A stretch of DNA of 64,000 bases from positions 1 through 64,000 of the forward strand of contig NZ_LZYB01000001.1 of NCBI RefSeq assembly GCF_001677335.1, read 5' to 3'. Shown here piece after piece: positions 11,332-19,170 of this stretch; the first letter of the stretch is position 1, and every line of letters starts with the position of its first letter. This DNA comes from Erythrobacter dokdonensis DSW-74. Its GTDB lineage: Bacteria > Pseudomonadota > Alphaproteobacteria > Sphingomonadales > Sphingomonadaceae. A model generated the notes under the pieces. That model saw only the letters and a list, made by a program, of their open reading frames with translations. It had not been told where the DNA came from and made no database searches. A program made the position numbers and the translations under genes.

Positions 11332-11431
11332 GGTCTCGTGCCACCTAGGGACTTGTCAGGAACCTGCCAAGGCGGTTCAGTGCGCGGAAAGCTCGCTTGC
11401 GCCAATGGCGCGGGCTTTGGAGGAACCTGCC

Positions 11432-12187
11432 ATGACCAGACTTGCCCTTTCGCTGCTTTCCGCCGGTACGCTGGCACTGCCCGCGGCGCTGCCCGTTCAC
11501 GCCGCCAATGTCGAGATCGACGCGAGCGGCCCGGTGATCGAGCTCGACATCTACGAAGCCGTCACCGTCGCGCCCGACATGGCCACCATCGGTGCGGGCG
11601 TGTCCACCGAAGCGCCGAGCGCGGTCGAGGCGCTGCGGATGAACTCGGTCGAGATGCAGAAGGTGATCGCGCGCATCAAGGCGCTGGGCATTGGAGAGAA
11701 GGACATCCAGACCACGGGCATCAATCTCAATGCCCGCTATGATTACGACCGCGAGGGCCAGCGCCAGATTTTCCGCGGTTATCAGGCCTCGAACCGGGTC
11801 AGCGTCAACCTGCGCCGGATCGAGGACACCGGCAAGGTGCTCGATGCGCTGGTGGAGGCGGGTGCGACCGATCTTTCCGGCCCGAATTTCAGCATCGAGG
11901 ATGATGCCGCTGCCAAGGATGCCGCAAGGAAGCGGGCGATCGAGCGCGCTGCCGAGCGCGCCAACTCCTACGCCGAAATGCTCGGCTATGATGGGGCGCG
12001 GGTGTTGTCGGTCAGCGAGCGCCTGACAAACAGCGGGCCGATGCCCGAGCGGGTAATGATGCGCGCGGCGGCCGACATGCCTTCGGCCGCTCCCCCGCCA
12101 CCGGTCCAGCCCGGGATGGTGGCAACCGGGATCAGCATTGCCATCACCTATGAACTGGTGAACGAGGAGGCCTCCAGGGACCAGTGA
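11432..12187 (+). CDS. SIMPL-domain (DUF541) periplasmic protein
   Basis: The 251-residue protein has an N-terminal signal peptide (hydrophobic 4-20, cleavage probably after VHA). The rest matches the SIMPL/DUF541 family, with TVAPDMATIGAGVSTEA, a central IKALGIGEKDIQTTGINLNARYDY and a C-terminal block AIERAAERANSYAEMLGY. SIMPL proteins are periplasmic or outer-membrane-associated and are linked to stress tolerance; no enzyme activity is established. The ATG at 11432 follows GGAGG by 8 bases. Confidence 0.9.
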   Translation: MTRLALSLLSAGTLALPAALPVHAANVEIDASGPVIELDIYEAVTVAPDMATIGAGVSTEAPSAVEALRMNSVEMQKVIARIKALGIGEKDIQTTGINLNARYDYDREGQRQIFRGYQASNRVSVNLRRIEDTGKVLDALVEAGATDLSGPNFSIEDDAAAKDAARKRAIERAAERANSYAEMLGYDGARVLSVSERLTNSGPMPERVMMRAAADMPSAAPPPPVQPGMVATGISIAITYELVNEEASRDQ

Positions 12188-12237
12188 GCCCTCATTCACT
12201 CCTTGTTCAAGGCTGGCCGGCTAGGCATGAAGGCGTG

Positions 12238-12552
12238 ATGAAGACCATCCGTTCCTTTCTTGCCGGCGTGATCGCCGCGCTTGCGCTGGCCGGCCTTGTC
12301 GCGCCGGCAGCGGGGCGCGAGCCGCCGCGCAACGATCAGGGCGAGGCGCGGCGCGAGGCGCAGGCTGGAACGCACCTGTCGCTGCGCGAGATCGAGCGGC
12401 GCATCCTGCCGCAGATGCGCGGCAGCGAATATCTTGGGCCAGCCTATGATCCGACGGCGCGGGCCTATCGTCTCAAGTTCATCCGCGATGGCCGTGTGAC
12501 CTATGTCGATGTCGATGCCCGCACGGGCCGCGTCATCGGTCGCTCGCGCTGA
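12238..12552 (+). CDS. Exported PepSY-like protein
   Basis: The 104-residue protein has a signal peptide (about 6-26, ending PAAG). A mature domain contains LSLREIERRILPQM followed by YRLKFIRDGRVTYVDVDARTGRVIG, the beta-hairpin ending seen in PepSY domains. It lies 110 bases upstream of a response regulator and kinase pair. PepSY proteins are often encoded with such pairs and are thought to modulate the sensor from the periplasm; that role is inference here. Confidence 0.75.
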   Translation: MKTIRSFLAGVIAALALAGLVAPAAGREPPRNDQGEARREAQAGTHLSLREIERRILPQMRGSEYLGPAYDPTARAYRLKFIRDGRVTYVDVDARTGRVIGRSR

Positions 12553-12662
12553 GAGCTGGCGCGATCGGGGGACAGACGACGGGTCAGGCTCCTGCGCTTG
12601 CTTGACGCTGACGCGGCAAAAGCGCACCAAACCGTCGTCAAGACAGCAGGAAATGGTGGAAC

Positions 12663-13340
12663 ATGCGAATTCTGATCGTCGAGGATGAGCCCACGCTGGG
12701 CGCGCAGCTCAAGTCGACGCTGGAGCATCACGGATATGCCGTCGACCTTTCGGCCGATGGCGAGGACGGGCATTTCATGGGCTCTACCGAGGATTACGAC
12801 GCGGTGATCCTCGATCTTGGTCTTCCCGAGATCGACGGGCTGACCGTGCTCGGCATGTGGAGGCGCGAGGGGCGCACTTTTCCAGTGCTGGTGCTCACCG
12901 CGCGCGACAGCTGGTCGGACAAGGTCGCAGGCCTGGATGCGGGTGCGGACGATTACCTCGCCAAGCCGTTCCAGACCGAAGAACTGATCGCCCGCCTGCG
13001 CGCCCTGATCCGCCGCGCTTCTGGCAATACGTCAAGCGAACTTACCGCCGGCAACGTCCGGCTGGATACGCGCTCGGGACGCGTGACGCTTGCCGGAGAG
13101 CCGGTCAAGCTCACCGCGCAGGAATACAAGCTTCTCAGCTACCTGATGCACCACAAGGGCAAGGTGGTGAGCCGCACCGAACTGATCGAGCATATCTATG
13201 ACCAGGATTTCGACCGGGATTCGAACACCATCGAGGTGTTTGTCACCCGTATCCGCAAGAAGCTCGGCGCAGACGTGATAACGACGATCCGTGGCCTCGG
13301 TTACAGCCTCGACGACCCCGCCGACGCGCCCCGCGCCTAA
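12663..13340 (+). CDS. OmpR/PhoP-type response regulator
   Basis: The 225 residues contain a receiver domain (2-115) with acidic pocket ED (7-8), phosphoacceptor Asp51 (ILDLGLPEIDG), the Thr in VLTARD and the Lys in LAKPF. A winged-helix DNA-binding domain follows (about 125-220) with SRTELIEHIYDQDFDRDSNTIEVFVTRIRKKLG. It is followed by the cognate histidine kinase gene on the same strand. Confidence 0.94.
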   Translation: MRILIVEDEPTLGAQLKSTLEHHGYAVDLSADGEDGHFMGSTEDYDAVILDLGLPEIDGLTVLGMWRREGRTFPVLVLTARDSWSDKVAGLDAGADDYLAKPFQTEELIARLRALIRRASGNTSSELTAGNVRLDTRSGRVTLAGEPVKLTAQEYKLLSYLMHHKGKVVSRTELIEHIYDQDFDRDSNTIEVFVTRIRKKLGADVITTIRGLGYSLDDPADAPRA

Positions 13341-13416
13341 GGACGGCGAAGCGCGTGCGGCCTTGCCTGCGGGCGAGGATACCGGCGCGCCCGCCCTGAC
13401 GGCGCGATCCCCGGCC

Positions 13417-14787
13417 ATGCGTCCGCGCGCCAGTCTTGCGCGGCGCATGGTGCTGATCGCCGCGGGATGGATTTTCGTCCTTTTGCTGGGTGGCGGCATC
13501 GCGCTCGAACGCACGCTTACCTCCGAAGTCGAAAGCAATTTCGACGAACAGCTCGACTACATCCTTACCGCGATGATTGCGTCGGCGGAGATCGACGCCA
13601 GCGGCGAGGTCTATTTCTACCGTACGCTCGGCGACCAGCGTTTTCTTGAACCGGGTAGCGGGCTCTACTGGCAGATCAGCGGCGGCGATTACGAACCGTG
13701 GCCTTCCCGCAGCCTGTGGGACCGGACGCTGGAACTCGAGGGCGTGACCGCTCAGGGCGAGCATTTCGACAGCGACGTGCATTTCTACAATTCCGGCCAG
13801 TTCGCCGGCGAGCCGCTCAGAATCGCCGAGCGCACGGTTGTCCTGCCCGGCAGCGAGACCCGCTGGACCTTTGCGGTCGCCAGCGCGACTGAGCAGATGG
13901 ACACCCAGATTTCCCGGGTGCGGTTGATCCTGATCTGGAGTTTTGCCGTCCTCGGCCTGGGTCTGCTGGTCATGGCCCTGTTGCAGATCCGCTATGGCCT
14001 TTCGCCGCTCAGACGCGTGCGCGCGGCGATCCAGAACCTGCGCGCCACCGGCGCCAACCGCATCGCCGAGCCGCTTCCGCTCGAGGTGCAGCCGTTGGTT
14101 GATGAGGTGAACGCGCTGCTAGAACATACCGAACGCCAGGCCGAGGAAGCCCGCCGCCATGCGGGCAATCTTGCCCATGCCTTGAAGACCCCGCTCACGG
14201 TGCTCACCAATGCCGCGACCGCGCGCGCGCCCGATCTCGGCGAGGCGGTGATGCGCGAGACCCGCACGATGCAGCGCCATGTCGACCACCACCTCGCCCG
14301 CGCCCGCGCCGTGGGCCGGCGTGCGGTCGGCCATTCGCGCACGAATGTCTTTGCCAGCGCAGAGGCGGTACGCCGCGCGGTGGAACGGCTCTATCCGGAC
14401 GGACGGCTCGACATTGCCGGCAACCGCAGCGCCGAAGTCGCCATTGAGCGGCAGGATCTCGACGAGATGCTCGGCAACCTGATTGAGAACGCCGCCAAAT
14501 ATGGCGGGGGCAGCGTTTTCGTGACGATCGATCCCGATGAAGACACTGCCGAGGCCCGCGAAGGCCAATGCCTGATCTGGATCGAGGATGACGGTCCCGG
14601 CATACCCGAGGCCGAGCGCGTCCGGATTTTCGACCGCGGCGCGCGGCTCGATACGGGCAAGCCGGGCACGGGCCTGGGCCTTGCGATCGTACGCGACGTG
14701 GCGGAAATCTACGGTGGTAGCGTAACTCTCGGCACCAGCGAGGATCTTGGCGGGCTGCTGGTCGAACTGCGCCTGCCGCGTGCGTGA
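13417..14787 (+). CDS. Sensor histidine kinase
   Basis: This membrane kinase is paired with the upstream response regulator. From the ATG at 13417 it has 456 residues: membrane helix 1 (about 11-30), a periplasmic sensor region (about 31-165), membrane helix 2 (about 167-190), HAMP-like region, phosphoacceptor His254 (LAHALKTPL), N-box NLIENAAKYGG, and G-boxes DDGPGIPE and GTGLGLAIV. An in-frame GTG at 13291 would overlap the regulator by 50 bases and add 42 low-complexity residues; I prefer the later ATG. The signal is unknown, although the PepSY neighbour suggests a periplasmic cue. Confidence 0.9.
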   Translation: MRPRASLARRMVLIAAGWIFVLLLGGGIALERTLTSEVESNFDEQLDYILTAMIASAEIDASGEVYFYRTLGDQRFLEPGSGLYWQISGGDYEPWPSRSLWDRTLELEGVTAQGEHFDSDVHFYNSGQFAGEPLRIAERTVVLPGSETRWTFAVASATEQMDTQISRVRLILIWSFAVLGLGLLVMALLQIRYGLSPLRRVRAAIQNLRATGANRIAEPLPLEVQPLVDEVNALLEHTERQAEEARRHAGNLAHALKTPLTVLTNAATARAPDLGEAVMRETRTMQRHVDHHLARARAVGRRAVGHSRTNVFASAEAVRRAVERLYPDGRLDIAGNRSAEVAIERQDLDEMLGNLIENAAKYGGGSVFVTIDPDEDTAEAREGQCLIWIEDDGPGIPEAERVRIFDRGARLDTGKPGTGLGLAIVRDVAEIYGGSVTLGTSEDLGGLLVELRLPRA

Positions 14788-14877
14788 CGCGGTGCGAAGG
14801 GTTTCGCAGCGTCCCGCGTTAGATCCGGCAAGCAGTCGACCAAAAGCAACCGGACACGGGGCCAATTGCGCGCAGAC

Positions 14878-15483
14878 ATGACCGCCAGCGGCGAGCCTTC
14901 TTCTCCGGCCTCCCGGGCCGATGATGCCGCTTTGGTGGCGCGTCTGGCTGCGCGCGACCCGGTGGCACTGCGCGAGGTGATCGCCGGTTACGCGGGTCAA
15001 CTCAACCGGATCGCCTACCGGATGGTCGGCAATCCCCACGAGGCCGAGGACATTGTGCAGGAAGCGATGCTGAGATTGTGGGACCACGCACCGCGCCTTG
15101 CCGCGCGCCACCCGGCGGGCACGCCTGCCGGCGGGGCGCTGCGCCTGTCCGGATGGCTGGGGCGGGTGACGACCAATCTTGCAATCGACAAGCTGCGGCT
15201 GGCGCGGCGAGTGTCGGGCGAGGAGGTGCCCGAACGGGCCGACGAGGCGCCGCTTGCCGATGCGATGATCGAGGCGGACGAGCGCGATGGTGCAACGCGC
15301 GCGCTGGTATTGGCTCTGCCCGAGCGCCAGCGCGCCGCGATCGTGCTCACTTATTACGAGGACCTGCCCAATGCCGAGGCGGCCGAGGCGATGGACATGA
15401 ACATCAAGGCCTTCGAAAGCCTGCTTCATCGCGCCCGTGCGGCGCTGAGGCAGGCCTTCGAAGGTCAGGGAGAAGCGCGATGA
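14878..15483 (+). CDS. ECF-type RNA polymerase sigma factor
   Basis: The 201 residues contain sigma region 2 (about 25-95, with YRMVGNPHEAEDIVQEAMLRLWDH) and region 4 (about 140-200, with LPERQRAAIVLTYYEDLPNAEAAEAM and a recognition helix ending LHRARAALRQAF). The ATG at 14878 is used; an upstream in-frame TTG at 14866 is possible. The stop overlaps the start of the next gene (ATGA), as is common for a sigma factor and its membrane anti-sigma. The regulon is unknown. Confidence 0.92.
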   Translation: MTASGEPSSPASRADDAALVARLAARDPVALREVIAGYAGQLNRIAYRMVGNPHEAEDIVQEAMLRLWDHAPRLAARHPAGTPAGGALRLSGWLGRVTTNLAIDKLRLARRVSGEEVPERADEAPLADAMIEADERDGATRALVLALPERQRAAIVLTYYEDLPNAEAAEAMDMNIKAFESLLHRARAALRQAFEGQGEAR

Positions 15484-16490
15484 GCGTGAACGAACAGGGC
15501 GAGGGCGAACCCGTCGCGCGCGGCAGCCCGCTGGCAGGCGCGCTCGATGCCTTCGCGGTGCCCAACCTGCCTCCCGAATTTGCCGACAAGGTGTTGGCCG
15601 CTGCGCAAGCGCGCGACCCTGCAACGCTGGCACCGCTGCCCCCGCTTCGCCGATCCGGCGGCGGCGGCGCACGCGGCTGGCGGCTGGGACGGCGCATCGC
15701 CATCGGCGTGGTCGGCTTCGGCGCGCTGGCAAGCGCGGCGGCTGCGACCGGGATGCTGGAGCGGGTCGGTTTGCCGGTACCCTCTCCCGAGAAGGTCTGG
15801 GCCAGCATCACCGGCAAGGAAAAGGTACCCGCAACCGCTGCCGCAACCTCTCCCGATCCGGCATCCGCGCCGCCTGCCGACCCTGCACCCGCCGCGCTCG
15901 CGCCGGTCAGGATAGTGGGCCCGATCGACACCCCAGAAGAGCTGGGGGAGGCCTTCCGCCGGATCGACGAGGTGCGGCAGGGCCGGGTCGAGGCGCGCCG
16001 GTTGCGCATCGAGGAGCGTATCGCGGCCGAGAAAGAGCGTCGCGCCGCTGCCGGTCTGCCGCTGCCCACCCCCGAGGAAGAGGCGCGCGTCCGGGCGCGC
16101 ATAGAGGAAGTGCGCAGCCGCCGTGAAGGCCTGCTGGATGAGCGTATCGAAGCGCGCCGCGAGGAGCTGCGCCAGCGGGTCGAGGCGGGCGAGGCACTGA
16201 CCCGCGAAGATATCGTTCGGCCTATGCGCGATGACGCGCAAATGCCGGAGCGGCGCGAACGGCTTGAGCGTCTGCGGCAGATGAGCCCCGAACAGCGCCG
16301 CGAAGCGTTCCGCCAGCTCCCGCCCGAGCAGCGCCGCGAGCTGATGGAAGCCTGGCGTAAGCGCCGCGAGGAAAGGCTGCGCCAGACCGGCCCGGCCGAG
16401 GCTGACGCGCTCGATCCCGCGCTTGAGGCTCAGGAAACTCCGGGGTCTCCCTCCCAAACCGATACGCCTTCCGCCGAACCGCCACGCTGA
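15480..16490 (+). CDS. Putative membrane anti-sigma factor with Arg/Glu-rich coiled C-terminus
   Basis: The 336-residue protein has a short cytoplasmic N-terminus (1-70, with an SPLAGALDAFAVPNLPPEFADKVL segment), one membrane helix (about 72-93), a Pro/Ala linker, then a very Arg/Glu-rich helical periplasmic part (about 150-320, with repeated MSPEQRREAFRQLPPEQRRELMEAW). Translational overlap with the ECF sigma gene and the single-helix layout argue for an anti-sigma role, but no zinc-binding anti-sigma motif is visible, so this rests on context. The C-terminal part resembles metal- or stress-sensing periplasmic helical domains. Confidence 0.6.
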   Translation: MSVNEQGEGEPVARGSPLAGALDAFAVPNLPPEFADKVLAAAQARDPATLAPLPPLRRSGGGGARGWRLGRRIAIGVVGFGALASAAAATGMLERVGLPVPSPEKVWASITGKEKVPATAAATSPDPASAPPADPAPAALAPVRIVGPIDTPEELGEAFRRIDEVRQGRVEARRLRIEERIAAEKERRAAAGLPLPTPEEEARVRARIEEVRSRREGLLDERIEARREELRQRVEAGEALTREDIVRPMRDDAQMPERRERLERLRQMSPEQRREAFRQLPPEQRRELMEAWRKRREERLRQTGPAEADALDPALEAQETPGSPSQTDTPSAEPPR

Positions 16491-16615
16491 GCGAAAAAGG
16501 CACCTCAAGCGCGAAGGGTCGGCGCGCTTCTCCCGTTTCCACTGTGTCTTCCGTCGCATACCCCCGACGCGGCGGAAAGACACACCCAAGTCACGAAACG
16601 GATGAGGAATTCGCC

Positions 16616-17167
16616 ATGAAGAAGACCCCCCAGATGCTCGCCATGCTCACCGCACTGGCGATGGCGCTCCCGGCGGCAGCCCAGGACCAGACCCGCACCC
16701 GCACCTTTGAAGGCCCCAATTCCAGTGGCTCGACCACGACCACGGTGAACCCCGAAACCGGCACGGCAACGCGCGAACGGGAAGTGACCAATCTCAACAC
16801 CGGCAACACCGCAACCAGCACCGCCGTACGACAGCGCACCGAGACCGGGTCGACCATCGACGTGGTGCAGACCGGTCCCCAAGGAAATTCCCGCACGCTT
16901 TCGGGCGAGCGCACCCGCACGGAAAACGGTTCGACCTTTGCCGGCACCGCCACCGGACGCGGAGGCGAAACCTATGGCCTGTCGGGCGTGCGCAGCCGGG
17001 ACGGTCAGGGCAACTCCTCCGCCAGCCAGACCGTGACCGACAGTGCCGGCAATGTGGTCGGTTCGCGCAGCCGCACCACCACGCGCAGCGATGGACAGGT
17101 TAACCGAAACGTCTCGCGTTCCGGCCCCAAGCTGCCTCGCCCCCGCGGCGGCAAGCGTCCGCGCTGA
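16616..17167 (+). CDS. Exported Thr/Arg/Gly-rich repeat-like protein
   Basis: I do not recognise a family. The 183 residues start with a clear signal peptide (hydrophobic 7-20, cleavage near AAAQ). The mature part is rich in Thr, Ser, Gly and Arg, with recurring hairpin-like pieces (TRTRTFEG, TATSTAVRQRTETGS, GERTRTENGSTFAGTATGR) and a basic tail RPRGGKRPR. The composition suggests an extended beta structure or cell-surface protein. It lies 125 bases after the putative anti-sigma gene and could belong to that regulon. Confidence 0.7.
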   Translation: MKKTPQMLAMLTALAMALPAAAQDQTRTRTFEGPNSSGSTTTTVNPETGTATREREVTNLNTGNTATSTAVRQRTETGSTIDVVQTGPQGNSRTLSGERTRTENGSTFAGTATGRGGETYGLSGVRSRDGQGNSSASQTVTDSAGNVVGSRSRTTTRSDGQVNRNVSRSGPKLPRPRGGKRPR

Positions 17168-17267
17168 ACCATTCCTACCGAGGCGCGTCTTTGCAGGATT
17201 TGCAGCCCCGCCAATCCTGCTACCCGATGGAGCGCGTCTGGCGGCAGGGTGCGGCCCGCACCCCTCT

Positions 17268-17309
17268 GGGGCACGCAGCCTGTCAACCGGCTGCGTGCCC
17301 CCCTTTTTT
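17268..17309 (+). terminator. Rho-independent terminator
   Basis: A perfect 13-bp stem (GGGGCACGCAGCC with its complement at 17289-17301) has an 8-nt loop and is followed by CC and six T. It closes the transcription unit ending at 17167. A second hairpin (GCAGGATT/AATCCTGC, 17193-17220) lies just upstream. Confidence 0.85.
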
Positions 17310-17382
17310 GCCATCGGTTCAGACAGGGTTCACGCCTGCCAAGCGACTGAAATCGAATGATTGCTTGGAGGAGGTTTCAGGC

Positions 17383-17763
17383 ATGTTCATCGCGAGGCGT
17401 ACCGTGCTGGCGATTGCTCTGGCACTTGGGGGCTGCGCCACTGACGCCGGGCTCGAAGACCAGCGAACAGTGTTCACTAATCCCCTCGGACCACCGGAGG
17501 TCGACCGGCGCGGGATCGGGCCGCAATGCGATGTCGATTTCGGGCGCGATGCGACCTGTCTGGGTACGCCGCTGATCTATCCCGGCCGCGGCCGTCACGT
17601 CCTGCTTGGCAATGGCGAGACAATCCGCCTCACCCGCGCCCAGCGCCGCATCTTGCGGGAAAGGGGTGAACTGCTTGAACGGCCGCGCACTCCGGCTCCG
17701 CCGCCTCCGCCACCGCCGCCCGAACCTGATCCGGCTACTGCGGGTGAACACGAAGCGCCTTGA
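17383..17763 (+). CDS. Small lipoprotein with proline-rich tail
   Basis: The 126-residue predicted lipoprotein has a hydrophobic N-terminus with lipobox LGGC (Cys18). A middle region contains three more cysteines (PQCDVDF, ATCLG) and LLGNGETIRLTRAQRRILRERG. The tail is an unbroken run of eight prolines in a PAPPPP context. GGAGGAGG lies a suitable distance before the ATG. Function is unknown; the lipid anchor and extended tail suggest attachment to an envelope membrane. Confidence 0.75.
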   Translation: MFIARRTVLAIALALGGCATDAGLEDQRTVFTNPLGPPEVDRRGIGPQCDVDFGRDATCLGTPLIYPGRGRHVLLGNGETIRLTRAQRRILRERGELLERPRTPAPPPPPPPPEPDPATAGEHEAP

Positions 17764-17768
17764 TCTCC

Positions 17769-18071
17769 TCAGTCGCCGCGCGCCGCCTTTTCGTGGTGGC
17801 GGATCACCTCGTCGATGATGAAGCGCAGGAACTTCTCGGAGAATTCGGGGTCGAGGTCCGCTTCTTCCGAGAGCTTCCTCAGCCGGGCTATCTGACGCGC
17901 CTCGCGGTCCGGATCGGCCGGGGGCAGGGTGGCCCTGGCCTTGTATTCGCCAACCGCCTGCGTGATGCGGAAGCGCTCGGCAAGAATGTGGATCAGCGCC
18001 GCATCGATATTGTCGATGCTTTTGCGATAGGCGGCGAGAACCGGATCGGGCGCTTGCGTTTCGTGCGACAT
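17769..18071 (-). CDS. Chorismate mutase (AroQ type)
   Basis: This is a stand-alone AroQ-fold chorismate mutase of 100 residues, converting chorismate to prephenate for phenylalanine and tyrosine synthesis. Motifs: YRKSIDNIDAALIHILAERFRITQAVGEYKA (helix 1 with catalytic Arg and Lys), then DPDREARQIARLRKLS and FIIDEVIRHHE. The ATG at 18071 (MSHETQ) gives the usual length; an upstream GTG at 18107 is less likely. It converges with the lipoprotein gene. Confidence 0.9.
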   Translation of the reverse strand: MSHETQAPDPVLAAYRKSIDNIDAALIHILAERFRITQAVGEYKARATLPPADPDREARQIARLRKLSEEADLDPEFSEKFLRFIIDEVIRHHEKAARGD

Positions 18072-18139
18072 GGCCTGCGAAACTAGCAGCAAATCTGCGC
18101 TTGCCAAGCACGCTGGGGCGGCCTTAAGGCCAAGCCATC

Positions 18140-19150
18140 ATGAGTGCCGACATCGTCCCTCTGCCGCGCAAGGCACCGACACTGGATCCCATGCTGTCGC
18201 TCACTGCGGCTGGCATGAATTCGGTCAACGCCGTGATCCTCGACCGGATGCAGAGTGAGATCCCGCTCATCCCGCGCCTGGCAGGCCATCTGATTTCGGG
18301 CGGGGGCAAGCGGCTGCGGCCGATGCTGACGCTCGCGGGCGCCGAACTGGTAGGCTACAAAGGCACCCGCCACCACAAGCTCGCCGCGGCGGTCGAATTC
18401 ATCCACACCGCTACCCTGCTGCACGATGATGTGGTGGACGGCAGCGAACTCAGGCGCGGGAAGGCCGCAGCCAACATCATCTTCGGCAATCCGGCCACCG
18501 TGCTGGTGGGCGATTTCCTGTTTAGCCGCGCCTTCGAACTGATGACCGAGGATGGCAGCCTCAAGGTGCTCTCGATCCTCTCGCGCGCGAGCGCGGTGAT
18601 CGCGGAAGGCGAGGTCTCGCAGCTCTCCGCCCAGCGCCAGATCAACACCAGCGAGGAACAATACCTCCACATCATCGGTGCAAAGACCGCAGCCCTGTTC
18701 GCCGCCGCCAGCCAGATCAGCGCGGTGGTGGCGGAATGTTCGGAGGAACAGGAGCACGCGCTGGAAGCCTATGGCCGCAATCTCGGGGTCGCGTTCCAGC
18801 TGGTCGACGATGCGATCGACTATGATTCCGATGCCGCCGAAATGGGCAAGGAACAGGGCGACGATTTCCGCGAAGGCAAGATGACCTTGCCGGTCATCCT
18901 CGCCTATGCACGCGGCAATGAGGAAGAGCGCAAGTTCTGGAAGGACGCGATCATCGGCCATCGCTCCTCGGACGAAGACCTTGCCCAGGCAATTGCGCTG
19001 ATCGGCAAGCACAATGCGCTTGAGGACACGCGCGAGCGGGCGCGGCACTTCGCGCACCGGGCGATCGACGCGATCTCGATCTTCCCCGATGGCAAGGCGC
19101 GCGCGGCGATGGCTGAAGCGGCGCAATTCGCGGTCGCGCGCGGGCATTGA
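18140..19150 (+). CDS. Polyprenyl (octaprenyl-type) diphosphate synthase
   Basis: This trans-prenyltransferase makes the long isoprenoid side chain of ubiquinone by successive addition of isopentenyl diphosphate. The 336 residues show GGGKRLRP, the first Asp-rich motif LHDDVVD (Asp96 to Asp100) and the second LVDDAIDYD, which bind magnesium diphosphate. Chain length cannot be set from sequence alone, but ubiquinone-10 is usual for this lineage. Confidence 0.93.
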   Translation: MSADIVPLPRKAPTLDPMLSLTAAGMNSVNAVILDRMQSEIPLIPRLAGHLISGGGKRLRPMLTLAGAELVGYKGTRHHKLAAAVEFIHTATLLHDDVVDGSELRRGKAAANIIFGNPATVLVGDFLFSRAFELMTEDGSLKVLSILSRASAVIAEGEVSQLSAQRQINTSEEQYLHIIGAKTAALFAAASQISAVVAECSEEQEHALEAYGRNLGVAFQLVDDAIDYDSDAAEMGKEQGDDFREGKMTLPVILAYARGNEEERKFWKDAIIGHRSSDEDLAQAIALIGKHNALEDTRERARHFAHRAIDAISIFPDGKARAAMAEAAQFAVARGH

Positions 19151-19170
19151 GCAAGCTATCGGCCGGGGCG

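Noticed and set aside
19147..19170. TTG at 19147 as the hrpB start
   Set aside because: It would overlap the prenyl synthase stop and add eight residues without support; the ATG at 19171 is the simpler start.
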